Under the pieces are notes generated by a model, which did no database searches, was not told where the DNA came from, and worked only from the letters and a program-made list of their open reading frames with translations. From NCBI GenBank assembly GCA_035499715.1, contig DATJYF010000300.1:1-19663 (forward strand): a DNA stretch of 19,663 nucleotides. The letters run 5' to 3'. Numbering within the stretch: the first letter of the stretch is position 1; the number at the start of each line of letters is the position of its first letter. Shown in pieces: positions 1-11,813 of the stretch. Source of the DNA: DASRHD01 sp035499715 (GTDB lineage Bacteria; Verrucomicrobiota; Verrucomicrobiia; Opitutales; Opitutaceae). The position numbers and the translations under genes were made by a program.

Positions 1-219
1 GATCGCCATCTCGCCGCCAAGGGCATCGATCTCCCTGACAATCTGGCCCTTGGCTTGGCCGCCGATGGCTGGATTGCAGCTCATCTGGGCAATCGTATCG
101 ATGTTGCCGGTCAAAAGCAGGGTAGAGGCGCCCATTCGGGAAGCGGCCAGCGAGGCTTCCACGCCGGCATGCCCGGCACCGCAAACGATGACATCGAACG
201 GTATCTTGTTGCAGATCAT
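1..219 (-). CDS. mnmG: MnmG (GidA), tRNA uridine 5-carboxymethylaminomethyl modification enzyme, N-terminal part only
   Basis: This FAD-dependent subunit works with MnmE to install (carboxymethyl)aminomethyl groups on C5 of wobble uridine 34 in certain tRNAs. Only the first 73 residues lie in the window; the gene continues past base 1. Visible are the FAD-binding Rossmann motif G14-x-G16-x-x-G19 followed by VEA, and the family signature MSCNPAIGG followed by VREIDALGG near residues 48-70. The ATG at 219 places the Rossmann strand at the usual distance from the N-terminus. No Shine-Dalgarno sequence precedes it. It lies 59 bp downstream of mnmE on the same strand, the pairing seen in many bacteria, so the two are probably co-transcribed unless the small hairpin between them interrupts transcription. 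Confidence 0.95.
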   Translation of the reverse strand, partial: MICNKIPFDVIVCGAGHAGVEASLAASRMGASTLLLTGNIDTIAQMSCNPAIGGQAKGQIVREIDALGGEMAI

Positions 220-233
220 TAACTTAAATCAAA

Positions 234-250
234 GTAAGCCAATAGCTTAC
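234..250 (-). promoter_or_regulatory. Small hairpin between mnmE and mnmG
   Basis: GTAAGC (234-239) and GCTTAC (245-250) form a perfect 6-bp inverted repeat with a 5-base loop, lying after the mnmE stop codon and 14 bases before the mnmG start. On the minus strand the stem is followed by TTTGATTT, a broken T-tract, so it could be a weak terminator, an attenuator, or simply a structure that sets the relative output of the two genes. The stem is short and AT-containing, so strong termination is unlikely. Confidence 0.3.
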
Positions 251-278
251 CGTGATTCAAGTGATCGCGCAAGGGCGT

Positions 279-1631
279 TCATTTTCCGATGCAAAAAGTG
301 GCGAACAGCGCGTCGAGCACGCGCTCATTATCCACCTTGCCGGAAATTTCTCCGAATGCCTCCAAGGCTCCGCGAAGGTCACTGGCCAGCAATTCGGCGG
401 CCTCGTGGCCAGAAAGTTTGGCGCGCGCGGCTGCAAGGCAATCTTTAGCCTGGCCCAGCGCATGCGCATGCCGCGCATTGATGGCGATCACTTCTTCGCC
501 CGTCTGAAGGCAAAAGGCGTCCGCTTTGGCCGCAATGGCCGCGCGCAGCTCGTCGAGCCCGGCACCGGTGAGGGCGGAGACACGGACCGTCCCGAGCCCG
601 GCCGGAGGCGAGGACAGGGCGGCGGGCGCGAGATCGATTTTATTGATCACGGCGAGCGTGCTGGCAGGCGTGAGCCGCGTGGCCAGTTCGGCGGGCAGGG
701 CGGGGCAGGGGCGCGTGGCGTCGAGTACGAGCAAAAGCAGGTCGGCTTCGGCGGCGCGCTCCAGGGTTTTCTCGATGCCGAGCCGTTCGATCGCGGAGGG
801 CGCCGGATTGAGGCCTGCCGTATCTATCAATCGGATACAATGCGGCCCGATGACGGCCGCCTCCTCGAGGAAATCACGGGTGGTGCCCGGCTCGGCGCTG
901 ACGAGCGCGCGATCGCGGCCGAGCAGGCGGTTGAGCAGGCTGCTTTTGCCGGCGTTGGGCTCGCCCACGATGACCGTCTTCACCCCGAGGCGGAGCATCT
1001 CACCGTAATGACTCGTGGCAAGAATGCGGTCAGCGGCCTGAGAAAGTTTTTCCAGCTCCCGGCCGACCCAGGCTTCGTCCTCGGGCGGCAGATCCTCCTC
1101 GGGAAAATCGATGTAGGCCTCGACCCGGGCGAGGACGGCGAGCAGCGCATCGATGAGCTCCTGCATGCGCCGGCCCAGCGCCCCGCGGAGCTGCTGGTGG
1201 GCAGCGGCGAGGGCGCGCTCGCTGCGCGCGTGGATGAGATCCATGACGGCCTCGGCCTGGCTGAGATCCATGCGGCCATGGAGGAATGCGCGCTGGGTGA
1301 ATTCGCCGGGGTCGGCGGGGCGACAACCGCGGGCGAAGAGATCCTCCAGGATTTTCTGGGCAATGAACGGATTGCCGTGGCAGGAGATTTCGAGCAAATC
1401 CTCGCCGGTGTAGCTGTGCGGCGCGCGGAAAAAAGTGAACAGCAGCTCGTCGACAAGCGCGCCGGCGCGGTCGCGGTAATCGGCGTGGCGCACCTGGCGG
1501 GGCGGGGGAGCTTGCCCGAAAATTTCCGCGGCGAGCGCGGCTGACTGCGGGCCGCTCACGCGCACGAGAGCGAGAGCGGCGGTCCCGACAGGCGTGGCCA
1601 AGGCCGCGATGGTATCGAAGGATGAAACCAT
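279..1631 (-). CDS. mnmE: MnmE (TrmE), tRNA modification GTPase
   Basis: This dimeric GTPase partners MnmG in wobble-uridine modification using a formyl-tetrahydrofolate-type one-carbon unit. The product is 450 residues, close to the usual 450-460. The N-terminal folate-binding domain begins DTIAALATPVGTAALALVR. The embedded G domain shows G1 GEPNAGKS (223-230), a G2-region GTTRD, G3 DTAG and G4 NKID. The C-terminus is CIGK, matching the conserved C-x-G-K of the family, whose Cys is important for the modification reaction. I chose ATG 1631 because it puts the family N-terminus at residue 1; an in-frame TTG at 1667 would add 12 residues not typical of the family. The start codon abuts an 8-bp inverted repeat (separate entry). 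The upstream methyltransferase gene ends 93 bp away on the same strand. Confidence 0.96.
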   Translation of the reverse strand: MVSSFDTIAALATPVGTAALALVRVSGPQSAALAAEIFGQAPPPRQVRHADYRDRAGALVDELLFTFFRAPHSYTGEDLLEISCHGNPFIAQKILEDLFARGCRPADPGEFTQRAFLHGRMDLSQAEAVMDLIHARSERALAAAHQQLRGALGRRMQELIDALLAVLARVEAYIDFPEEDLPPEDEAWVGRELEKLSQAADRILATSHYGEMLRLGVKTVIVGEPNAGKSSLLNRLLGRDRALVSAEPGTTRDFLEEAAVIGPHCIRLIDTAGLNPAPSAIERLGIEKTLERAAEADLLLLVLDATRPCPALPAELATRLTPASTLAVINKIDLAPAALSSPPAGLGTVRVSALTGAGLDELRAAIAAKADAFCLQTGEEVIAINARHAHALGQAKDCLAAARAKLSGHEAAELLASDLRGALEAFGEISGKVDNERVLDALFATFCIGK

Positions 1632-1665
1632 GCCTTTCCACGCAACCGGCCGCGGGCGGAAAGGC
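1632..1665 (-). promoter_or_regulatory. Inverted repeat in the mnmE leader, touching the start codon
   Basis: GCCTTTCC (1632-1639) and GGAAAGGC (1658-1665) are perfectly complementary, with an 18-base GC-rich spacer. On the mnmE mRNA the 3' arm, GGAAAGGC, sits directly against the AUG, and contains the only purine-rich, Shine-Dalgarno-like sequence available. The hairpin would therefore bury the initiation site. It may be a translation-control structure or a protein operator; a chance repeat cannot be excluded. Confidence 0.4.
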
Positions 1666-1724
1666 AAAACAAAGACATCGCCCGGTTTTCCATCCCTTCT
1701 TCGCGCCCCGGATGCCGTCCGGAG

Positions 1725-2477
1725 TCAATTGCGTCCCGGAGAGATCAGCCGGCGAATCAGCGTTCGGAAGAGGGCGGGGCGCGGCCCGGTTTTTTCGATG
1801 ACGGCAAAATATTCGAACTGGCTTTGCTCCGCCCCGACCTCATAAACCACTTTCTGACTGATCTGCAAAAGCAGGAACGTCTGGCGCAAAAACTCGGCGA
1901 ACAGCGAAGAATCCCAGATATTCAGGTGTTCGCGCCGCTGCATCAGAAGCTCAAGGTACTTTTCCAGTTCCGGGGACGGCAGACTCAACTTATCGGGGTG
2001 ATTGTATTTCACTACATCGAGATAGTCGCGGGGCGCAGGCGTGTTGATGTGTTGCTCAAAGATATCTTCCAAAACCTTCCAATTGGTGAGCGGCCGCTGA
2101 GCATCAAAGGTGAAATGCTTGTCCGGAACCGCCAGGGCGGCCCGCCCGCCCGGTTTTAGCGCCCGGAATATCTCGGCGAGGGCCTTGATGGGATTCTTGA
2201 GGTGCTCGAGCACGTGGCAGCACACGACGAAATCAAGCGATCCACAGGGAAAATGCGCGAGGCCTTCCTTATCCAAGTCCAACTGCACATCCACGACGGG
2301 CAGCCTCACCGGATCGACTTCGCGGAACAGCTGCCGTGCTTCCTGCAGATCGAGGCGGTCGCAACGAATGATTTTGTCCGCATGCGGCAAGACGGCCGGA
2401 TGTTCGAAGCCGCCGATTTCAATGCCGGTTCCCGTCAGCAAGGCGTAGCCCGGCTGGCGCAGTTCGAGGAATTTCAT
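1725..2477 (-). CDS. Class I SAM-dependent methyltransferase (methyltransferase type 11-like)
   Basis: The 250-residue protein has the layout of a Rossmann-fold SAM methyltransferase. A glycine-rich motif I, GTGIEIGG, is at residues 16-23. The post-strand-4 signature of the type 11 family, VLEHL, is at 89-93 within a hydrophobic strand, and the ALKPGG turn with a following AVPD strand is near 106-119. The substrate cannot be read from the sequence. The C-terminal third (roughly 120-250) has no motif I recognise and probably forms the substrate-binding part. Similar proteins are often found in surface-glycan clusters, but here the neighbours are recA (51 bp upstream) and mnmE (93 bp downstream), so context gives no clear pathway. 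No Shine-Dalgarno sequence precedes ATG 2477. Confidence 0.82.
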   Translation of the reverse strand: MKFLELRQPGYALLTGTGIEIGGFEHPAVLPHADKIIRCDRLDLQEARQLFREVDPVRLPVVDVQLDLDKEGLAHFPCGSLDFVVCCHVLEHLKNPIKALAEIFRALKPGGRAALAVPDKHFTFDAQRPLTNWKVLEDIFEQHINTPAPRDYLDVVKYNHPDKLSLPSPELEKYLELLMQRREHLNIWDSSLFAEFLRQTFLLLQISQKVVYEVGAEQSQFEYFAVIEKTGPRPALFRTLIRRLISPGRN

Positions 2478-2528
2478 GGAGGGTCTGGCGTGCTGGAGGG
2501 AACGCCGGACGCCCGGTGGGCGAGGGGG

Positions 2529-3596
2529 TTACTCTGCCGGGATCCCGCCGGTGACGTCGGCGCCACCGGTGACATTGGCTTTTTCCAGCACGGCCTTGGT
2601 GATTTTTTCAGCCAGTTCGGGTTTGTCGCGAAGCGTTTGCTTGGCGGCGTCGCGGCCCTGGCCGACGAGCTCGCCCTGATAGGCGATCCAGGCGCCTTTT
2701 TTCTCCAGGACCTTGTGTTCGAGGCCGAGGTCGAGGACGGAGCCCATGCGCGAGATGCCCTCGTCGAACATGATGTCGAATTCGCACTCGGTGAAGGGTG
2801 GGGCGACCTTGTTTTTCACGACCTTGATCTTGGTGCGGTTGCCCACGACCTTGCCTTCGGGGGTCTTGATCTGGTCCTTGCGGCGGATGTCGATGCGGAT
2901 GGAGGAGAAAAATTTCAGGGCGCGGCCGCCGGGGGTGGTTTCGGGATTGCCGAACATGACGCCGATCTTCTCGCGAATCTGGTTGGTGAAGATGCAGACG
3001 CACTTGGTCTTGCTCACGACGGCGGTGAGGCGGCGCATGGCCTGGCTCATGAGGCGGGCCTGCGAGCCGACGGTGGCGTCGCCCATCTGGCCGTCGAGTT
3101 CCTGCTTGGAAACGAGGGCGGCGACGGAATCGACGACGATGACGTCGATGCTGTTGGAACGGATGAGCGTCTCGGTGATGTTGAGCGCGTCGTCACCGCT
3201 GTCGGGCTGGGAAATGAGCAGGTCGTCGAGGTTCACGCCGACGATGCGGGCGTATTTCGGATCGATGGCGTGCTCGACATCGATGAACGCGGCGAGGCCT
3301 CCCTTGCGCTGCGCCTCGGCGATGACGCTGAGGCAGAAGGTCGTCTTGCCCGACGACTCCGGGCCGTAAATCTCGATGATGCGGCCGACCGGCAGGCCGC
3401 CGCCGAGCGCGAGGTCGATGGCGAGCGAGCCAGTGGAAAGCGTCTCGACATTCATCTTCGTCGCGCTGCCGAGACGCATGATGGAGCCTTCGCCGAACTG
3501 CTTGGTAATGGAGGAGAGGGCGAGCTCGATGTTCTTGTCGCGCGTGGCGGCGGCGGGGGAAGACGCGGTGGTTTTGGCGGGAGCGGCTTTGGACAT
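2529..3596 (-). CDS. recA: RecA recombinase
   Basis: RecA forms ATP-dependent filaments on single-stranded DNA, drives homologous pairing and strand exchange, and stimulates LexA self-cleavage in bacteria with an SOS response. The product is 355 residues, a normal length. Walker A is GPESSGKT (78-85), the catalytic glutamate is E108 in FIDVEHAIDP, Walker B is IDVIVVD (150-156), and the sensor and loop region TNQIR near 204-208 is followed by IGVMFGNPETTPGG. Canonical RecA has FIDAEHALDP, so A-to-V next to the catalytic Glu and L-to-I are mild local variants. The N-terminus is an Ala/Thr/Ser-rich tail of about 20 residues. The gene has its own 93-bp upstream region holding an inverted repeat. 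ATG 3596 has no Shine-Dalgarno sequence. Confidence 0.98.
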   Translation of the reverse strand: MSKAAPAKTTASSPAAATRDKNIELALSSITKQFGEGSIMRLGSATKMNVETLSTGSLAIDLALGGGLPVGRIIEIYGPESSGKTTFCLSVIAEAQRKGGLAAFIDVEHAIDPKYARIVGVNLDDLLISQPDSGDDALNITETLIRSNSIDVIVVDSVAALVSKQELDGQMGDATVGSQARLMSQAMRRLTAVVSKTKCVCIFTNQIREKIGVMFGNPETTPGGRALKFFSSIRIDIRRKDQIKTPEGKVVGNRTKIKVVKNKVAPPFTECEFDIMFDEGISRMGSVLDLGLEHKVLEKKGAWIAYQGELVGQGRDAAKQTLRDKPELAEKITKAVLEKANVTGGADVTGGIPAE

Positions 3597-3622
3597 GGCG
3601 AGAGCGGCGGTTGACGGTTGCA

Positions 3623-3653
3623 GGAAAACTTTTCTCGCAAGCTGGAGTTTTCC
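3623..3653 (-). promoter_or_regulatory. Inverted repeat upstream of recA (possible operator)
   Basis: GGAAAACT (3623-3630) and AGTTTTCC (3646-3653) are an exact 8-bp inverted repeat with a 15-base spacer, 27-57 bases upstream of the recA start. The half-sites are about 23 bases centre to centre, roughly two helical turns. It lies where an operator overlapping the recA promoter or leader would be expected. It is not the enterobacterial CTGT-N8-ACAG nor the Bacillus GAAC-N4-GTTC SOS box, and I see neither of those in this gap. A T-run does not follow, so it is not a convincing terminator for the upstream DUF486 gene. Confidence 0.4.
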
Positions 3654-3689
3654 CGGAGGGAAGCAAGTGGACGTGCGGATGTTTCCGAT

Positions 3690-4046
3690 TCAGTGAACCG
3701 GCGGTGTCCGGAAGGCAAACGCGAAAATGACGGCGAGAAAAATCAGCACGAAACTCACGGCGTAATTCCAGGCTAGCCGCTCGCCCAGCACGAGCCAGGC
3801 GAAGACCACGAAGACCATGAGCGTGATCACCTCCTGGATGATTTTCAGCTGATAGCCGCTCAGGCCGCCGGCGTAGCCGATGCGGTTGGCCGGCACCTGG
3901 AAACAATATTCGAAAAAGGCGATGCCCCAGGCCATGAGAATGACCAGCCAGAGCGGGCGGCCATGAAAGACCTTGAGCTTGAGCTGGCCGTACCAGGCGA
4001 AGGTCATGAAAATGTTCGAACAGGTGAGGAGAAGAATGGTTTTCAT
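3690..4046 (-). CDS. DUF486 / DMT-family small membrane protein
   Basis: This 118-residue inner-membrane protein has four hydrophobic segments at about residues 3-20, 32-51, 73-88 and 95-113. The family hallmarks are SNIFMTFAWYG near the N-terminus, WGIAFFEYCFQVPANRIGY in the second segment and loop, and LKIIQEVITL before the third; this matches the DUF486 group, which resembles half of a drug/metabolite transporter. No substrate is known to me for this family. Its ATG overlaps the stop codon of the upstream epimerase gene in an ATGA arrangement, so the two are probably translationally coupled. Length is typical for the family. Confidence 0.9.
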   Translation of the reverse strand: MKTILLLTCSNIFMTFAWYGQLKLKVFHGRPLWLVILMAWGIAFFEYCFQVPANRIGYAGGLSGYQLKIIQEVITLMVFVVFAWLVLGERLAWNYAVSFVLIFLAVIFAFAFRTPPVH

Positions 4047-5023
4047 TTTTTGTAGCCGTAATAATCAAGAAACCACTCCACGAAACGGCGCAATCCGTCC
4101 TCGAGCGGAGTCTTCGGCGCGTAGCCGATGGCGGCGCCGGCGCGTTCCAGGTTCGCGCAGGTGGCGGGCACGTCGGCGGGCTGGGCGGGGAGGAGGTTGA
4201 GCCGGGCCGGACGGCCGAGAAGCTCCTCCAGCATCCGCACGAAGAGCCGGACCTCGACGGGGCGGTGGTGGCCAAGGTTGAAAATGCGCACCGGCGGGGT
4301 GGGGCGTTCGACGGGCGGATAAAGGAGGACTTTCACCACACCGTCCACGATGTCGCCGATGAACGTGAAATCGCGCTGCTGCCGGCCCTCGGCATAGAGA
4401 TCGATGGGGCGGTCCTCGCAGATGGCGCGGGCGAAAAGGGTGGGCGCGGTGTCGGGCCGGCCCCACGGGCCGTAGACATTGAAAAAACGCAGGCCGGTGA
4501 GGTTGAGGCCGAAAAGGTGCGCATAGCTGTGGGCGAGGACCTCGTTGCTTTTTTTTGTCGCGCCGTAAATGGAGAGCGGATGGCTGGTGTCGTCATCCTC
4601 GGCAAACGGCACCCGGGCGGTGGCACCGTAAACGCTGCTCGAGGAGGCAAAGACGAGGTGCCTGGGCGGATGGGCCCGGGCGGCCTCGAGCACGCAGCAG
4701 AAGCCGACGAGGTTGCTCTGCACGTAGGCGGCGGGATTTTGCGCGCTGTAGCGGACGTTGGCCTGGGCCCCGAGGTGGACGACGTAGTCCGGCCGGAAAT
4801 GCGAGAAAATCCCGCCGAACCCGGCCGTGTCGGCAAAGTCGGCCCGCAGGAAGCGAAAGCCGTCGAGCCGCCCGAGGATCGCCAGGCGCGCCTGCTTCAG
4901 CTCGATGGAATAGTAGTCGTTGAGGTTGTCGAGGCCGAGCACCTCGCAGCCCGGTGCGGATGCAAGCCGTTGGCAGACATGAAAGCCGATGAAGCCGGCC
5001 GCGCCGGTCACGAGGATCTTCAT
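4043..5023 (-). CDS. NAD-dependent SDR epimerase, UDP-glucuronate 4-epimerase-like
   Basis: This 326-residue extended short-chain dehydrogenase/reductase probably interconverts UDP-glucuronate and UDP-galacturonate for surface polysaccharide. The NAD-binding motif is G7-x-x-G10-x-x-G13, the catalytic Ser lies in ASSSSVYG (126-133), and the Tyr/Lys pair is Y153-x3-K157 in YGATKK. The phrase DNLNDYYSIELKQARL (32-47) is characteristic of UDP-glucuronate 4-epimerases rather than UDP-glucose 4-epimerases, as is NVYGPWGRPDTAP before the substrate-binding loop. The subfamily call is by motif resemblance only; related UDP-sugar epimerases remain possible. It is the first gene of a unit with the DUF486 protein. 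No Shine-Dalgarno sequence is obvious at ATG 5023; CCCGCG (5027-5032) and CGCGGG (5049-5054) form an inverted repeat just upstream. Confidence 0.85.
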   Translation of the reverse strand: MKILVTGAAGFIGFHVCQRLASAPGCEVLGLDNLNDYYSIELKQARLAILGRLDGFRFLRADFADTAGFGGIFSHFRPDYVVHLGAQANVRYSAQNPAAYVQSNLVGFCCVLEAARAHPPRHLVFASSSSVYGATARVPFAEDDDTSHPLSIYGATKKSNEVLAHSYAHLFGLNLTGLRFFNVYGPWGRPDTAPTLFARAICEDRPIDLYAEGRQQRDFTFIGDIVDGVVKVLLYPPVERPTPPVRIFNLGHHRPVEVRLFVRMLEELLGRPARLNLLPAQPADVPATCANLERAGAAIGYAPKTPLEDGLRRFVEWFLDYYGYKK

Positions 5024-5106
5024 TTTCCCGCGTCCCTACCGGATGTGGCGCGGGGGGGCTAGGAAAATCGCATGACCGGGCTTTGCAAAAAAATCCAAAC
5101 TTCCTC

Positions 5107-5134
5107 TTGAATGCGGCCAATCGACTCCTATAAG
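5107..5134 (+). promoter_or_regulatory. Candidate sigma-70 type promoter for the glutaredoxin gene
   Basis: TTGAAT (5107-5112) and TATAAG (5129-5134) match the -35 and -10 consensus well with a 16-base spacer, in the 145-bp region between the divergently oriented epimerase and glutaredoxin genes. The transcript would begin near 5141 and have a leader of roughly 28 bases with no Shine-Dalgarno sequence. This is the best housekeeping-type promoter I see in the window. Confidence 0.5.
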
Positions 5135-5168
5135 TTGCAACGCTTTTCACTTCGCTCATCGTTTCCGC

Positions 5169-5504
5169 ATGAAAATCAAAGCCTATCTCAAACCGTCCTG
5201 CGGCTGGTCCAACGGCGTCCGGGCCATCATGCGCAAATACAATCTCGCCTACGAGGACATCGACATCATCAACCAGCGGGCGAACTACGAGGAGATGGTG
5301 CGCAAGTCCGGCCAGCCCCTTTCACCCTGTGTCGAGATCGACGGCGTCATGCTCGCCGATGTCTCCGGCGAGGAAGTGGAAAACTACCTTCTCGCCAATG
5401 ATCTTGTGAAACCCAGCGATGCGCAGACCGAGACTCCCACCAACGCCGGCTGCTCGGACGAGGAACACGCCAAAATGGCCACCAAAACGATCCGCTTCTT
5501 CTGA
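5169..5504 (+). CDS. Glutaredoxin-like thioredoxin-fold protein with a CGWS active site
   Basis: The 111-residue cytoplasmic protein follows the glutaredoxin pattern: a first strand MKIKAYLKPS, an active site C11-G-W-S14, a helix, and a cis-proline segment QPLSPCVEIDG (49-59). The second active-site Cys of classical CPYC glutaredoxins is replaced by Ser, as in monothiol CGFS glutaredoxins, which are known for binding and passing on [2Fe-2S] clusters. There are two further cysteines, C54 next to the cis-proline and C95 in a short C-terminal tail ending TIRFF. Whether it is a thiol reductase or a cluster carrier cannot be decided from sequence. It has its own promoter and is followed by an intrinsic terminator, then gltB, encoding a 3Fe-4S enzyme. 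Confidence 0.85.
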   Translation: MKIKAYLKPSCGWSNGVRAIMRKYNLAYEDIDIINQRANYEEMVRKSGQPLSPCVEIDGVMLADVSGEEVENYLLANDLVKPSDAQTETPTNAGCSDEEHAKMATKTIRFF

Positions 5505-5535
5505 CGCTGAGAGCACGCCGCATATAAATTTTCCC

Positions 5536-5573
5536 GGGCCGCTCTCGCTTAGGCTGAGACCGGCCCTTTTTTT
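5536..5573 (+). terminator. Intrinsic terminator between the glutaredoxin gene and gltB
   Basis: GGGCCG (5536-5541) pairs with CGGCCC (5561-5566), extended across a C/C mismatch by TCTC (5543-5546) pairing with GAGA (5556-5559), with a 9-base loop, followed immediately by seven T residues (5567-5573). This is a textbook rho-independent terminator. It should separate the glutaredoxin transcript from gltBD, implying that gltB has its own promoter in the 70 bp that follow, although no strong promoter is visible there. Confidence 0.85.
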
Positions 5574-5643
5574 GCCCACGCCAAGCCACCTTCCTTCCTC
5601 ACACTGCCACGACAGCCACCAACCGATTTTAATTCCAAATCAG

Positions 5644-10296
<4,653 letters not shown>

Positions 10297-10328
10297 TTTC
10301 ACACCACACCGTTCACTTCACTACGACG

Positions 10329-11813
10329 ATGGGAAAACCCACTGGCTTCATCGAATATCTCCGCGAACTTCCGGTTGACCGGACCCCCCAGGAGCGCGTG
10401 CGCGACTGGAAGGAATTCCATCATCATATGGAGGAGAAAAAGCTCCGCAACCAGGGCGCGCGGTGCATGGATTGCGGCGTCCCGTTCTGCCACACCGGCA
10501 AGCTGATCAGCGGCATGGCCTCCGGCTGCCCGATCAACAACCTCATCCCCGAGTGGAACGACCTCATCTATCGCGGCCTCTGGCACGAGGCGCTCGAGCG
10601 CCTGCACAAGACCAACAATTTTCCCGAGTTCACTGGCCGTGTCTGCCCCGCGCCCTGCGAGGGCTCGTGCGTCCTCGGCATCACTGACCCGCCCGTCACG
10701 ATCAAGAGCATCGAGGCGGCCATCGCCGACCGCGGCTGGGACGAGGGCTGGATTGTCCCCGAGGCGCCCGCCGCCCGCACCGGCAAGAAGGTCGCCGTCA
10801 TCGGCTCCGGCCCCGCCGGCCTCGCCGCCGCCGCGCAGCTGAACCGCGCCGGCCACAGCGTGACGGTCTACGAACGCGCCGACCGCCCCGGCGGCCTGCT
10901 CATGTACGGCATCCCCAACATGAAGCTCGACAAGCAGGAGGTCGTCCTCCGCCGCATTAAGCAGCTCGAGCAGGAAGGGATCAAATTCATCTGCAACGCC
11001 AACGTCGGCGGCAACGTCAGCGCGGAAATCTTCCTCAAGGACTACGACGCCACCGTCATCTGCACCGGCGCGACCCAGCCGCGCGACCTCCCGATCGAGG
11101 GACGCAGCCTCAAGGGCGTCCACTTCGCGATGGAATTCCTCACCGCCAACACCCAGGCGCTGCTCAACAGCGGCACCGACCACAGCCCGATCCACGCCCG
11201 CGGCAAGGACGTGGTCGTGATCGGCGGCGGCGACACCGGCACCGACTGCGTCGGCACGGCCATGCGCCACGGCTGCAAGAGCCTGCTGCAGATTGAAATT
11301 CTGCCCAAGCCGCCGCAGGACCGCGCCGGCGACAATCCCTGGCCGGAATGGCCCAAGGTCTACAAGCTCGACTATGGCCAGGAGGAGGCCGCCGCCAAAT
11401 TTGGCGCCGACCCGCGCATCTATCTCACCACCGTGAAAAAGTTCATTGGCGATGCGAACGGCGCCGTGAAGGAACTCGTGACGGTTGAAATCAAGTGGGA
11501 GAAAAACGACAAGGGCCAGTTCGTGCCGAAGGAGGTTCCCGGCACGGAAAAGACGCGCCCCGCGCAGCTCGTGCTGCTGGCCATGGGTTTTCTCGGGCCG
11601 GAACAGCCACTGGTCAAGGCGCTCGGCCTCGAAACCGACCCCCGCAGCAACATCAAGGCCGAGCACGAGAAGTATGCCACGAGTCTCAAGGGCGTATTTG
11701 CGGCCGGCGACTGCCGCCGCGGCCAGAGCTTGGTGGTTTGGGCGATCAATGAAGGCCGCGGTGCCGCGCGCGAGTGCGATCGCTACCTGATGGGCGACAC
11801 CGACCTGCCGTAA
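10329..11813 (+). CDS. gltD: Glutamate synthase (NADPH) small subunit, GltD
   Basis: GltD takes electrons from NADPH via FAD and passes them through 4Fe-4S clusters to GltB. The 494-residue protein has the N-terminal cysteine sets C46-x2-C49-x4-C54 with C67-P, and C106-x3-C110-x3-C114 in GRVCPAPCEGSC, which bind two 4Fe-4S clusters. The FAD Rossmann motif GSGPAGLAAA begins at residue 159, the YGIPNMKLDK segment follows, and the NAD(P)H motif GGGDTGTDCVG is near residue 300. The C-terminal FAGDCRRG-type motif appears as FAAGDCRRGQSLVVWAI. Length is typical. It is the second gene of the gltBD operon with a 32-bp gap. ATG 10329 lacks a Shine-Dalgarno sequence. Confidence 0.97.
   Translation: MGKPTGFIEYLRELPVDRTPQERVRDWKEFHHHMEEKKLRNQGARCMDCGVPFCHTGKLISGMASGCPINNLIPEWNDLIYRGLWHEALERLHKTNNFPEFTGRVCPAPCEGSCVLGITDPPVTIKSIEAAIADRGWDEGWIVPEAPAARTGKKVAVIGSGPAGLAAAAQLNRAGHSVTVYERADRPGGLLMYGIPNMKLDKQEVVLRRIKQLEQEGIKFICNANVGGNVSAEIFLKDYDATVICTGATQPRDLPIEGRSLKGVHFAMEFLTANTQALLNSGTDHSPIHARGKDVVVIGGGDTGTDCVGTAMRHGCKSLLQIEILPKPPQDRAGDNPWPEWPKVYKLDYGQEEAAAKFGADPRIYLTTVKKFIGDANGAVKELVTVEIKWEKNDKGQFVPKEVPGTEKTRPAQLVLLAMGFLGPEQPLVKALGLETDPRSNIKAEHEKYATSLKGVFAAGDCRRGQSLVVWAINEGRGAARECDRYLMGDTDLP

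Noticed and set aside
328..336. DnaA-box-like TTATCCACC, and CTATCCACA at 13298-13306, as signs of an origin
   Set aside because: Each is a single near-match inside a coding region. There is no cluster of boxes and no AT-rich unwinding region beside them.
2478..2528. CGCCC-ACC-GGGCG hairpin after recA as a terminator
   Set aside because: Short stem and no T-run on the minus strand; read-through into the methyltransferase gene is equally likely.
2202..3614. A 470-codon plus-strand frame opposite recA and the methyltransferase
   Set aside because: Codon-aligned antisense of recA and Gly/Asp/Ala-rich; the same codon-bias effect. Similar frames opposite mnmE (252-1544), the epimerase (4265-5062), the unknown membrane protein (13975-14937) and the solute-binding protein (18148-19644) are rejected for the same reason.
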